Below, in pieces: positions 43,648 to 55,611 of a stretch of DNA of 64,000 nucleotides. The stretch's first letter is position 1. Each line of letters opens with the position of its first letter. The stretch spans positions 13,456,501 through 13,520,500 of the forward strand of contig OZ017796.1 in the NCBI GenBank assembly GCA_963969395.1, written 5' to 3'. The notes beneath the pieces were generated by a model that was not told the origin of the DNA, ran no database searches, and saw only the letters and a list, made by a program, of their open reading frames with translations. The position numbers were made by a program, and so were the translations under genes. Source of the DNA: Pseudoscleropodium purum. Taxonomy: Eukaryota > Streptophyta > Bryopsida > Hypnales > Brachytheciaceae.

Positions 43648-46600
43648 AAACCCTAGCCCTTCAGATGTTCAAGAGTTTTCGGCCGGAAAGGCTGTGTCGC
43701 ATTCTGACCACGAAGATTCTTGTCCAGCGTCCAAAGAATTGGTATCAATGGTATGTGCCACAACTGAAATGACTTTGAGTACGGAAGCTTCTAGTGAACG
43801 TGAAACCCCGAGGGCATCAAGTTCTAGGCCTCAGAGGCAAGGCAGCTTAGTGAATGGATTTGAAGAAGGTCATAGATGCAAATTACATTCAGTGTGGGCA
43901 AATTTTTTTAATTCGGCAAACATACCATTTTCCGTGGCTCAAAATCCAACTTTTAAAGAAGTAGTGAAGAAAACGGCTACGTTCGGTAGGCCATACATTC
44001 CTCCCTCATACCACGACCTTCGGTACAAATTGTTGAATGAGGCGAAGACCAACATTCAGACATAATTGAATGCACGGATTGAAGATAGCATTTGAAAATT
44101 TGGAGCAACATTGTCCATTGATGGATGGAGTTCAGTGACTAATCGACCTCTCATCAATGCTATGCTTGTATCATCCGTAGGTGAAGAATTTCTTGGATCT
44201 GTGCATATAAGTGGTTGTGAAAAAAATGCGGAGTACTTGGCAGCTGTGTTAGAAAAGTTCATTGAACAAGTGGGGTCCAAGAACGTCGTGTTAATAACTA
44301 CGGATAATGCTCCTGTGAATCCGTCCGCATGGGATGTAATATCTGCAAAATATCCTCATATTTTTTTACCAAGGGTGCGTGGTACATGCATTGAATTTGT
44401 TGTTGAAGGATTGGACTGCACAGAAATGGATTGCTTCCAAATTGGATAAAGGAGTTCTTGTAGCTAAATTTATCAGGAAGAGACATATGCCTCTAGCTCT
44501 ATTGCGAAAGTATTCGTCAAATCTTGGTCTCTTGATGCTTGGGGATACAAGGTTCGCCTCTAAATTTATCATGATGGAGCGTTTGACAAAATTGAGAGGA
44601 GCATTGGAACAAACGGTGGTAGATCCGCAATGAATTGAATATGTACATACTCTCAAGAAGAAACGTGGAGCCAAAGTCCTACCAAAAGACTTGGCCTTAG
44701 CGGTGAAGAAAATTGTTCTTGATGACCATTTTTGGAATCGGTCCATCAATTATGTAGAGATGGTTGAACCAATCATATGTACACTCCGCGATTTGGATTC
44801 AAAATCACCATGCATGGGGAAGGTGTTGCATATCATGAGGATGTTAGAGAAGCACGTGAACAGATCACAAAGTCTATCATGTTGTTTACTAAAAAAACTT
44901 GCAATTCCATTGGTACAGTCTTTTTCTGCCCAAAGAAGAATGGTGGACAACGATCTCCAATCAGCCGCAGCTCTTTTGAATCCATACCTTCTTCATGACA
45001 AAGAGCTAGCGGATGACGCAAATGCAATGTCAGGATGTAAAAAAATTCTGGAGAGAATATGTAAACCGGATGAATATGCAGTAGTGGTGAAGGAATTTGT
45101 AGCTTTTCGACACAAGGAACCTCCATTGCACAATATGTTGAATCCGGGAGATCAAATGTTGTCCGCACATGTTTGGTGGGATTTTGAAGGTGCATGTGGC
45201 AAGTTTATAGCTCCATTAGCGAAGAGGATATTGGCTCAACCGGTGTCATCATCTTCATGTGAACGGAATTGGAGCACCTATTCTTTTGTTCACAACAAAT
45301 CTCGAAATAAATTGAAGCCGGAGAGAGCAACGGATTTAATGTACGTGTATACCAATTCCAAAGTATTAAACGCATCGAAGGAAAAAGATGAAAAAAATGG
45401 TATAATGATAATGTGGATCCGATGGAATCAGAGGATTCAGATAGGCCGACGTTAGAAGACGATGATGACGATGATGACGAGGATTTGGAAAGGGTCCTTT
45501 CAATTGTAGATGGCGGAGATGACTTCAATCGTGCGACAGTATGGGGAGATGAAGATGTTATGCAAAACTTTCCCGATTTGGTGAATGATACGCATAATTA
45601 TCATCTAAACCGCAAGGATGTCGTTCCCGACAATGCAAACGATGCATATACCTTTTGTGAAGACGAGGACAATGTAGGAGGAGAGGAGAATCTACCTTCT
45701 TTAGCTGCATATTGCAATAGAACGGGATACTTGAATAGCGAAAACATTCTATCGGAAAAGGCAAACGTTATTGCCAAAGAAGTGAAAATCAATGACAATG
45801 CTATTGGTGATGATGGGAGAAATAAAGAAGTTTTAATTTCTTAATCTCCATCTGTGGCATTAAATGTAGTGCAAAGAAACGACAAAAGAGAAGATGCGAT
45901 CATGGAGGTGGACGTTCCAAAAGATGTGGGCAACAATAGTGGTGATGAGGGGGAACCAAATATTGCGGTACAAAAAAATAATGATTCACTTGGGATGGCA
46001 GTCATAAATTCGGCAATTGTAAAGAGTGATAAAGGAAAAGAAGCCAATGAAGTCAATTTTTGAAGTACCGAGATCTAGTGCTCTTCCACCAATACCGTTG
46101 AAGTCTGTTAGCACACAATTGAATGATTATCAGAGCTTTGGATATGGAAAACGCCTAATGAACATTTCCAAAGAAATTTCTACAGGCGGTAATCTTCGGA
46201 AAGTAGCGTCATCACCTACAAGCCTAAGTGATACGGATAGTGATCGGATGCCATTGGCATCTTTGCGTGATCGCATTTTAGGAAAAGGAATGGCACAAGA
46301 ATCCATCAAATCAACAAACGGCACTCTATTACTTCAAAAGAAAGCCAAAGTGGAGATAACCGTTCATGGACATGTCGACTCTACATCGAGATTGATGGTA
46401 CAAGAATCAAGTAACGTGAAAGCGAAAAGAGAAATGCAACCTTTTGCTATCTCTCTAGTGAAGAATAGGACCCCTTTTGATGAAAATGTTGCTACTTTGT
46501 CAAATAGAAAGAAAAGAAAGGTTCCTATTCAAAAAGCCTTTAATCGTTCTGTCAAAGTAAAAAAAAAGAAAAATTAAATTCGAAAGAAGGGAGTAAACCT

Positions 46601-47498
46601 ACTTCGAGAGAAGACTTGAAGGAGACAACGATACTTGATTCCAACAATGAAGATGACTCTGACAATGAAGATGACTTCGATAATGAAGATTTTGAACGTA
46701 GAGCTGCAGGAGAGAATAGCGGGGCTGAGGTTAGAGGAGATGTGGATTGGCGTCCATAAGAATTGTGGAGATGTGAATTTAGATGTTTGATTGTTTAGTT
46801 CCTCATGATATATGGAGCTCATGTTGACAAATGACAATGGTTTCTTCAATCATTTTATTATAAAATTGTTTGTTTATTGATGATATACATCTTGCTGGAT
46901 TTTAAAGTGATTTTGTTTCTAAATCAAAATGAAATTCAACAAAAGAAATTAAAAATATATTTCATATTTTAGCTTTTACATAAATAGTGATATACAACTC
47001 TATTGAATTGCAATTGCAATATAAGAAAAATCCAAATCCAAATGACTTCACTCTCAATCTCTCATTGGTGAAAACAATCAAAACAAAAAACCCAAAACGG
47101 GATTTCTAAGCCACCCCGCCGGACCCCGCGTGTCCGCCTTCCGACGACGGGAGGGACGCTGCGTCCGGACGTCCGGACATCCGGAAAACGGACGCTATTT
47201 TGGGGGGGACGTAGAGATTCGTCAACCCTGGTCTAAACAAGGAGGTGCACTAATGGTCTTTGTTTTGTGGCATTAGGACGTACAGCTTGTAAGATATTGA
47301 ACTTCAAAGTTTTTGTGAATTGAAACATTAAAAAATGACTATATTTTGGTTTTGATTGTGGCAACAGTACAAGACACACTAGTAAGTAGTACATAATTGG
47401 GCTTCAAATTAAATGTGTAGTTGTTCCCAAATGTGATGCTCTTGGGTTGTAGACAAGCATTGTTTTTGGGCCTCACCTCGTCTTCTGTGCTCCCTTCT

Positions 47499-48634
47499 TT
47501 AGATTTGTTGTGGCTTATATCGATGTTCTTCTTTACCGTTGAAAGATTGGGACATGAATCTAAAAGGATGTCTCAAAGGTAGATAACAACAATGGCCTTG
47601 AAATATGGTTTTTTTTAAACTCCTAAAGAATCTCAAATCTGTATGTGGTCTATACACAAGACATCCTTGATATCCCTTAGTAGCACATCCAAAAATTAGT
47701 CCATATTTAAGGTAGTCATGGATAGTCCATAGGAGGATACCCCTAATTATAAATTTGGTTGGTTGTGAATTTTTTGACATGTCTATTGCAGGAATTCCAT
47801 CCCAAAGAATAAGCAGTTCATCAACAAGAGGCTCTAAGTAGATATCTATGTTTGATGACTTCATTGACTCCTTTTTTGGAATAATCAATGAGAGTATGAC
47901 AAAAAAATGCTTCATAACCATCCAATCAGGTAAGTTGTAATTTAATAGGAAAACAAGCCACATTGAATGTTGGATTGACGTGTCCGCAAAAGGATTCATG
48001 CCGTCCAATGCCAAACCTAATGGAACATTTCTGGAGCTGTTGAAGAACTCTACATCAATTTCTTTTATTTTAGACCACGTTGGACTATCCAAAGGAGACT
48101 ACATCTTTCCATCTGTAAATGGTTTTTTCTCATGCCACCTCATGACCTCATCAAAAAAGCAATATCATGACAATGATACATTCGGAGTAATCTATTAATG
48201 AGAAGAAAATGACACATAACTTTAGTAGGAATGTTGCCACTTCCTTTGAGAATCCTGAAGGCTTTGCACTTCGGACATACTTGGAGCTCTGATTTATCTT
48301 TCTAGAAAAGAACACAACCATTTTTGTATGAGTGTATGGTTTTGAATGACAAACCAAGCTTGTCAATATATCTCCAAGCTCTATATCGAGTTCTCGGTAG
48401 TCTGTTTGGTATAGGAAGAACATCAAAAGTAAAAAATGACAACAAGTCATCTATGAAAGAATTGCTCACGTTGTGAAGGTGAGCTAGGTTTATGAGAACT
48501 AAGACATAAGCAAGGATAGAAATTTTGGCACCTACATGTAGGGGCTCTTGACTTTTCTGTAACCATTCCTCCATGTCATTGTCAAAAACTCCAGAGAATG
48601 TGTCCTCCTTGTTGCAGTCTAATTCATCCTCTTT
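47499..48634 (-). pseudogene. CACTA (En/Spm) TNP2-type transposase fragment
   Basis: Two collinear pieces are visible on the minus strand. The upstream piece (about 48634-48302) encodes EPLHVGAKISILAYVLVLIN, FIDDLLSFF, LPIPNRLP and LGLSFKTIHSYKNGCVLF. The downstream piece (48092-47499) encodes VPLGLALDGMNPFADTSIQH, YNLPDWMVMK, DIYLEPLVDELLILW and a TKGYQGC motif. These are the ordered signatures of the plant TNP2 transposase family. The two are out of register, the CPxC-containing middle is decayed and the C-terminal half is missing. No CACTA terminus is seen nearby. Confidence 0.85.
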
Positions 48635-49198
48635 TTGTCAAGTATTGTATAGTTCCTTCCTTCGTTTGTCCACTATATGGAACTACTCTACTGTAAGTCT
48701 TTAGAAATTCATGTCCACATCAAAGTCGTTTCTTGTGGTTCTATGTTTTCATCATGTGGAATTTTGTTGCTCCTAAGTAGTATTTGTTGTAAGAGGTCAT
48801 AGTTAGAGTCTTCTAGCTGTTAGCAGCATGTCGAAGACAATGTCAAACATGTACAACCTCATTGGCATTAGAGTTTGTAGTACAAGTTCTAACCTTAGAA
48901 AAACAAATGCATTGGTCTTTGAATGGCGTTAGACTTAGACAAATTTACACATGTTTTTAGCATTAGGGTTTTGTTAGAAACATTGAAATTGAATTGTGAA
49001 GTGAAGGAAATGTTGTTTTGAAATTGTGATTTTCTCATTGTGTATTAGTATGACAACCCTACACAATAGCACTTGTAGATGCAATGAAGTTTTGAGATGA
49101 ACTTAATGAGAAAGGTATCTTACAGTTTAAAAAAAAATGTGGGAATGAATATTTCTAAAAGGATTCTAGTTCACTGTCACTAAATGCACTATTGAATA
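48635..49198. other. AT-rich spacer, nothing recognised
   Basis: This is probably decayed upstream sequence of the CACTA remnant; no open frame or terminus can be supported. Confidence 0.45.
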
Positions 49199-49399
49199 CA
49201 GGGTTGTCAGGACGTCCGGACGTTTGGACGCGGATGTTGTGTTCGCAACGTCCGCCTGTCCCCCGTCCGCTTGTCCACCCGTCCGCCCCGCCCCGCTCGT
49301 CCACTTTCCGACAGCGGTCGGGACGCTGCGTCCACCAACGTCCGGACGTTCGGAAAACGGACGCTATTTTGGGGCGGACGTTGACATTCGTCAACCCTG
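49199..49399. mobile_element. hAT-type MITE, 201 bp
   Basis: It starts CAGGGTTGTCA and ends GTCAACCCTG, with inverted CAGGGTTG/CAACCCTG termini. The flanking octamers are ATTGAATA (49191-49198) and ATTGAGTA (49400-49407), an 8-bp duplication with one mismatch, as hAT elements make. The interior is GC-rich (CCGTCCGC words). Its right end is nearly the same as the right end of the hAT transposon finishing at 47230, so it is probably a non-autonomous derivative of that family. Confidence 0.88.
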
Positions 49400-49517
49400 A
49401 TTGAGTAGTAGAATTGATCAGAAAGTGGAGACAAATTTTGTAGACATAAAACTTTGCCTTTTTGTTGTATTAGATGAAATAATGAGCAGATTCTGAAATT
49501 AGGGTTTCATACAATTA

Positions 49518-51180
49518 TGTGGGAGTATAGAAACTCAAACTGGATAAAATTAGTCTAAAATAAGATTAGATAGATTTGCAATTTTTATTTTTTTTGTAAC
49601 TCATAGAGATTTTCACTACACTACAACTATGATAGAAATAGTTAGTTTTGGGATTACTAAAATTATTAGTAACATTATGAAAACAAATCCAAAATGGATC
49701 TGGAATTCGAAAAAATATCGAATTTGTTAAAACCTACATTCTAGACTTCTAGTTTAAGAAAATAGGAGATCGTTAGGGGAATGGTCTTCTACCCATTCTC
49801 CACCAGAAATTGTCAGCTACGTGCTGGGTACTTAAACCCATCGCCACTTCTTTTTCTCTCCCTTTTTGCTTGCTGAACTTTGTGAACATATAGCTAAGAG
49901 AAAGAGTGGTGAGTTAGCAATCAAGATAGAAAGAAGACGGAAAAATCAGTACCGTTTGTATCGGATTAGGTTATCGGTTGTCGATGATTCATGGTAGTTG
50001 GTGATCTGGCTGTATGAAAGTCTAGGGTTGTAGCTTGTATGGTTTGTTCGGTTATCCCTTCCAATTCGGCTCACCGAGCACAGTTAGAGGGAGACCTCAT
50101 GTATATCGGGTGTGCCAAATTGTTAGATAGGTTGTGGAACATGAAAAACGAGGAAATGATCCAGAAACTCAATTACAGAGTTCCAAACTAGTACGAGTTG
50201 ACGGTGAGAAGTCGACCTGTAGCTTAGACGGAAGACATCTAGGCGGATGTCTATTCGTTTAAAAAGAATGGGCTTGGACTAGTTGGAAGAGCAGATAAGT
50301 ACGTAGCCGAAAAGTTCTAGAATCAGGCCCATTCAAAGGAGGATTTTGCTATTAATGACTATAAAAATGAGAGGCATAGATTCGTACGGAATTTCCTAAT
50401 TTCAATCTTGTATCTGGAAAAGCCTACCTAGGTTACGATCACAGTGGCTAATTCTATTTTCGGAGGCTTTCGAGGATTGAATTATCCATTGGAGGAGAGT
50501 AATTCAAAGAATAGTGGGCAAATTGGTAGAGTATGTAGGCTAGGCGAAACAGAGCCCTATCACCCCGTATTTGTTCTACCTCTATTACTATAAGGAGGTC
50601 TTAAGTGTAGAGGAAACGATTGAATATAACTCTAGAGTCAAAATCCTAAGTACGGCTTTACAGATGAGTTGGAGAAAGAAAAGAAGGAATCTGAAGAAGA
50701 AAAGCAACCAGAAGACGAAGAAAAAGTAGTGGACTGGAAACAAAAAAAGTCCACAAATCCGGTTGTACAGAAGAAGGCGCCAACACCATAATGGGAGGAA
50801 TTGATTCAAGATCCGGAACATCCTCAAGTACTAAAGTTTTTTTAAGCCGGAATTCAGTGGATGCAATAGGCCAAACAAATGTATGGCAACCTGGAGGATC
50901 ACATGCTCCTTATTGCAGGTAAATTCAAGGTGGAGTCGGACCAAATTTTGGAAGAGATCCGGAAACATTTGAATCCAAAAGAATTTTGACAAAAGGAGGA
51001 ATAAATCTGGAAATTGAAGGAGGAAAAGGATAGCTTCAAGTTCCAATTGGAGTGGACGGAGGGGGAGCTGAACGCGGCGAGATGGAAGGGGACGGAGGCT
51101 CTCTAATTCATCCACAACCTCAGAGAACTCGCCATGGTTCCGAAATATACGGTGATCCAAGTTGACTTCTACACCGCCTA
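49518..51180 (+). mobile_element. Old-family LTR, truncated (copy J)
   Basis: It starts TGTGGGAGTATAGAAACTC and is homologous to copy I through the promoter region (CACTACA-TA-AATAGAAATAG, ACTTAAACCCA), leader and most of the ORF. It stops abruptly near 51180, where copia sequence begins, so the LTR 3' part is missing. It is heavily mutated. Confidence 0.75.
49991..51180 (+). pseudogene. LTR-ORF pseudogene, old family (copy J)
   Basis: ATG at 49991 followed by a frame with many stops. Still readable are RNFLISILYLEKPT and VTITVANSIFG, MYGNLEDHMLLIAGKFKVES, LEWTEGELNAAR and MVPKYTVIQVDFYTA, which match copy I almost residue for residue and copy A at family level. The coding end is lost at 51180. 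Confidence 0.75.
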
Positions 51181-51185
51181 GTTGG

Positions 51186-51909
51186 AAAATATATTGAGAT
51201 TACAAAGTTATGTATGAGAGAAAGGCTTTACTTAGATGGTAGAACAATACCAAGCCACATAAGTGGGCTCAACTTAAGCGAGAAGCCTTTCCTAGTTATC
51301 TACAAACCATGTGGGATAACTAACTACATTGGGCTACCTTTGACTACAAGCAATACCCATGGACTCTAACACTAACTAAGTGTCTAAAGCAACTTCTAAG
51401 GCTAACTGTACATGGTCTACGCTAGTATGTACAGAATCTCTAACACTCCCACTTTGAGAGTGGTCAAAAGGCACGAAACCCCATCTTCTCAATGAAGCTT
51501 TGGTGTTGTGGCTTCCCAAGGGCCTTGGTTAGCACATCAGCAACCATAGCTTTGGTAGGCACATACTTGAGCTCAATCACCTCATCCTCCACTCGTTCAC
51601 GAATGAAATGGTGGCGCACATCAATGTGCTTCATCCGAGAGTGATGGGTGGGATTCTTGGCCAAAGCAATGGCCCCTTGGTTGTCACACCAGATGGGTGT
51701 ACTCCCCTCTTGCACAAGACCAACATTAGCCAAGAGCTGCCTTAGCCAAATGGCCTCTTTCGAAACCCCTTCCTCACAAACATGCCATCAATATCTCAAT
51801 CCCAAACTCTCCCCGATTGCTTCAATCCGGGGAGTGCCTTCTTCAACTTGCACTTCAAATGCTTTTGGCCTTTTTGTACAAAGCCTTGGGACTGATCCAT
51901 GTAGATGAC
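51186..51909 (-). mobile_element. Ty1/copia remnant with internal deletion
   Basis: On the minus strand, 51900-51740 encodes the start of a copia reverse transcriptase (MDQSQGFVQKGQKHLKCKLK, KALPGLKQSGRVWD). This is joined directly to the C-terminal RNase H (WLRQLLANVGLVQEG, IWCDNQGAIALAKNPTHHSR, VADVLTKALGKPQH, stop at 51464), so the region between has been deleted. A PPT-like AAAGTGGGAG precedes TGTTAGAGATTC, the start of a copia LTR at 51445, which is truncated near 51186 at copy J. LTR K/F cuts it at 51910. Confidence 0.85.
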
Positions 51910-52068
51910 TGTCGCAGCTTAAAATTTTGATTTTCTTAGTATGCACCAAAATAGGAACGGAAACTAGCCATTAGGGAACCGGATCCGATTAGGTGGAGAA
52001 AGAAAACTCAAAATTAGCACAGAACATGAAATAGTGGGCCTCTTGGATATATCCCGGTCAGGAGTAAC

Positions 52069-55000
52069 TGTCGCAGCACAGGGCAGGTCAATTCTCCATT
52101 ATACTCACAAAAATCGCTCTAGAGTATAACTAAGTGACTCTAAAGATCGAACCCACGAGATCTTGTGAAGTATCTAGCTCTATTAAGCAGTTAAGCTCAG
52201 TCAGTATGCCAATCTTACTTTCCGGTCCTAGATCTAGAACCAGAAACACCACCACACCGGATAACTCTAGACCGGATTTCTCCTTCTACCGGTCCTACTA
52301 ACTATCCGGTCCTTACAAATACCCAAATCCCAAGATCTCACAACTTCCGATCCTAGAAATCCGTCCTGACCAATCCGGTCGGGATGGTCATCCTATACCC
52401 GTAATCCTATCCGGTTTAGTTTTGCCTCTATTTCACCATCAGAGGGGTCGCCGCTTAATTTTGAGAGTGGTAGGCCCACCACTCCTTTCGTGACTTATAG
52501 TGGCTGAAGACCCACTGTCCTACTTCCTAAACTCCTAAGCTAATCCGGATCCGGTTTGGTCCTCCACAACAATCCAGATAGCAATCCGGGTTGTAGGTCA
52601 CACAAAGACCCCACACTCGACCCTCTCGTACTACAACGACCTTGATGTTACTTCCGATCCGTGCGAAGACAGGTGGTTACAAGTGCACCCGTCCGTTCCA
52701 ACATCAACTAAAGTTCTTCCGTTACCCATACGGGTGGTGAGACCTCATAGGAGATCGGACACTCGACCGGATTTCCCACCCGGGAGTTCTAACGCAGCTA
52801 AGGAATCCCTCCCTACCCGCCTAGCCTAACAACGGTTTTCTCACCCGGAATCTCAAACTCTAGACGTGCTGAGGAACTAAGTTCACTCCCAACTCTTCGA
52901 TACCTACTCACATGCACCTAGGATCGGAAAATAAACACTAAGGGGAGAAATCACTCGCAAACCGGCTCGTACTATCCTAACTCCACATCATACAATCATG
53001 TCGCGCTGGAGAGAGACACACAATGAAGAGAATAGAAAGGTACAAGAAGTTTGCAAAATGAACAACTCCCAATTCCCATCGCGGGAACCGATTTATATAC
53101 AAAGGGAAAAAACCCTAAAAGCACAAAAAGGAGCGGAAAACCCGTGGGGGTCCGCCGCCACCCTAATCTAACTTCCGGTCTAACCTAATACTGTTGAGCC
53201 GGATCCGGATCCGGATCCGCTCCTACTCCTAACTGAAATCAAAATCCTATCTACTCTACAACTCTAGATTCTATTGTCGGGCTTCCGATCTCCGGAACCA
53301 GCGCCTCGAAGACTTCACTCAAGTTCCGGTTCCGTTCCCCCTCCGCAGGGTTAGATTCGGGTGAAGACTCCAGGTCGATTGTGATATCCGGTCTCATGCC
53401 CGGAGTCTCAGCCCGTGTAGACTTCTTGGACTCGGGAGTCCAATCCTTCCTATCCTTCGGATTGGTCGCGTTCGGAAAGATATCCGGCAGCGAGATGTCC
53501 GAAAGATGTATCCCCTTGGAGCATGTCGCTCCAGTCAGCTTCCGGCTGCTTTCCTCAATCCGGTCCGCAGCCTTCCGTCCTTCCACCATCGCCGTCTCCA
53601 CCTGCTCAGCGAAATCGGCTAGAATCCGGATCATCCGGGAACCGGATAGTTTCTTCTCTTCGTGGATCTTCTCATCGAAGAGCTTCGCTTTGGCGGCGGC
53701 CGTTCCGGTCTCTCCTAGGGTCGCCTTGATTCGCTCGGCTATCTTCCGAGTCTCCTCCGCCATCTCCCGGGTGGTCGTCACGTCTTCCCGATAGGCAAAA
53801 AGAATTGCCTTCAAGGTGTCCACCTCCTCTTGCAACCGGCGGATCTCCGCTTCCTGTTTCCGGGTCTCTTCCGGATTGGTGATGCACTCTGCCACCTGTT
53901 CCGCCAACTTGCTGTCCGGTGGCGCACCTACCAACTTTCCGATCGCCGAAAGCGTCCTATGTTTGACCTCCCAATCCGCCCTGATGTTGCAGAGGAGGTT
54001 GATCAGACCGTTGAACGGATCTTGCACTTCCGTGTCTTCCCCGAAAACGGTCTTCTCGGCTTCCGGTCTCTCCTCCGGGGCCGGTTTGTCGTGACCGGGA
54101 GGCGTCCCGCGCTTGTTTGGAGGCGTCAACTTTTGTCCCTTGATGGGCGGCATCGGCTCCTCCTCTTCTTCGCTCGACTCCCGGTCTAAACCGGAATCGG
54201 ACTCGGCCTCGTCATCCGTTTCCGACTCCCCATACTTCAGGAGGACTTCTTGAGTCCTCCACACCTTCTCCTCCACGTCGGTGAGGACTTGGTGTTTCCG
54301 ATAGAGGTGGAAGAGGTAAGGGCACACTGGAGTGGCCCTCTTCTTCCCAACTCTACTAACGAGCTAGGCCACGAGATCGGAAATGATCCGTGCCCAGTCC
54401 ACTTTCCAGGTACCACTGAGGGCACCGAAAATGGTGTTGCCGAAGGTGATCGTCACCCTGGTCGGCTTTTCCGGGTGAAGCACCGGAACCAGGAATTGCA
54501 GGAGCTGACGGTGTCGGTCATCTACGCAATTCTTGACCGTGTATCCGTCCTTCGGGTTGACGGCTCCTTGGAACTTGCCGCGGACAAACTCATCCTTCCG
54601 GTTTGCCATTCCTAACCCTCCTGCCTGGAAACTGTAAACACCTCTCCACATTCCCTTGTTCCAGCGGATGGGAGTTCCTCCCACAGTGTTGTCAAACTGG
54701 TTGGACAGCTTTCCGAGGAGCTCCTTGACCATTCTCTCCTCCCTAAAACCCCAGGGTTTCTCGGCAAACCCTAGGCAACCCATAGAGGTGAGATCTTCCA
54801 TGAGTTGAGACTTTTTCGGCTCTGTAGAGGGAATAACCGGAATGACTTTCCGGAGCTTCACCTCGCCTCCAGAGGGACTCGCTGGTCTAGACCTACGTAG
54901 CGGAGACATTTCCACTCCAATCTACCTCACTCTCTCCTAGCCGCACGTCCCGTTCCTCACGTTCTCTCTCCAATCTCAACCGGAATTGAAACAAACAGCA

Positions 55001-55338
55001 CACAAACGAAAAAACTCAACCGCGCGCTCTCAAGGTCAAGTTTCTAAAAGGGGGTGCAACAGTGAAAGCTCCTCCTTATATAGTCTCTGGACCCTTTCCG
55101 GTTTCGTCATCATGAATCCGGTTCATCATCATAATCCGGTCCTAGACCTTATCCGTGTTGTATTCCGTTTCCGTCGTTAGTTACTCTTGACCGGATTAGA
55201 TCCAAGGGGCCCACTACTTCACGTTCCGTACTAATTTCGAGTTTTCCGTCTCCACCTAATCGGATCCGGTTCCCTAATGACTAGTTTCCGTTCCTATTTT
55301 GGTGTATACTAAGAAAATCAAAATTTTAAGCTGCGACA
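52069..55338 (-). mobile_element. Solo LTR E (3,270 bp) nested in LTR K/F
   Basis: In plus coordinates it runs from TGTCGCAGCACAGGG to AAGCTGCGACA, opposite in orientation to its host LTR. It is flanked by a perfect 5-bp duplication, GTAAC (52064-52068 and 55339-55343). The host sequence resumes in register after it. Confidence 0.93.
53251..54909 (-). pseudogene. LTR-ORF copy E, one stop at codon 182
   Basis: ATG at 54909 (MSPLRRSRPASPSGGE). TAG at 54366-54364 replaces Gln182 (CAG to TAG) in the ISDLVAQLVSRVG segment. The rest is open to the normal end. Subfamily-2 residues are present (CSKGIHLSDISLPDIF, VFGEDTEVQDPF). Confidence 0.9.
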
Positions 55339-55611
55339 GTAACTATCGACGGAAACGGAGTGCAACACGGATTAGGTCTAGGACCGGATTATGGGTGAAC
55401 CGGATTCAAGATGACTAAACCGGAAATGGTCCAGAGACTATATAAGGAGGAGCCTTCACTGTTGCACCCCCTTTTAGAAACTCGACCTTGAGCGAGCGTG
55501 GTTGAGTTTTTGCATTTGTGTGCTGCAGGCTTTGATTCTGGTTGAGATCGGAGAGAGAACGTGAGGAAAGGGACGTGCGGCTAGGAGAGAGTGAGGTAGA
55601 TTGGAGTGGGA

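Larger units (their letters stand above)
40088..46759 (+). pseudogene. hAT transposase pseudogene with BED finger and long C-terminal tail
   Basis: An ATG at 40088 opens a BED-type zinc finger (FSPWFSMQEGGKVKCRLCK, then a distal FNHIGY). The frame then meets LTR D (40350-43647). After it come the DUF659-like N-terminal part of the hAT catalytic fold (SIDGWSSVTNRPLINAMLV, TTDNAP), a frameshift near 44380 (VVHALNLLLKDW continues in another frame), a middle region, and the C-terminal dimerisation domain (WWDFEGACGKFIAPLAKRIL, SSSSCERNWSTYSFVHNKSR). In-frame stops at 44063 and about 44093 plus frameshifts show it is dead. Beyond the dimerisation domain, about 440 codons in shifted frames encode acidic then basic low-complexity sequence ending near 46759, an unusually long tail for this family. 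Confidence 0.85.
39510..47230 (+). mobile_element. Decayed hAT DNA transposon, split by solo LTR D
   Basis: The left part has GC-rich sub-terminal DNA (from about 39510) and a BED-finger exon. The right end at 47223-47230 is CAACCCTG, preceded by a block (AAAACGGACGCTATTTTGGG) also found at the right end of the MITE at 49199. The left terminal repeat CAGGGTTG is not visible, so the exact left border is uncertain. The 8 bp after the right end (GTCTAAAC) has no partner that I found. Confidence 0.7.
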
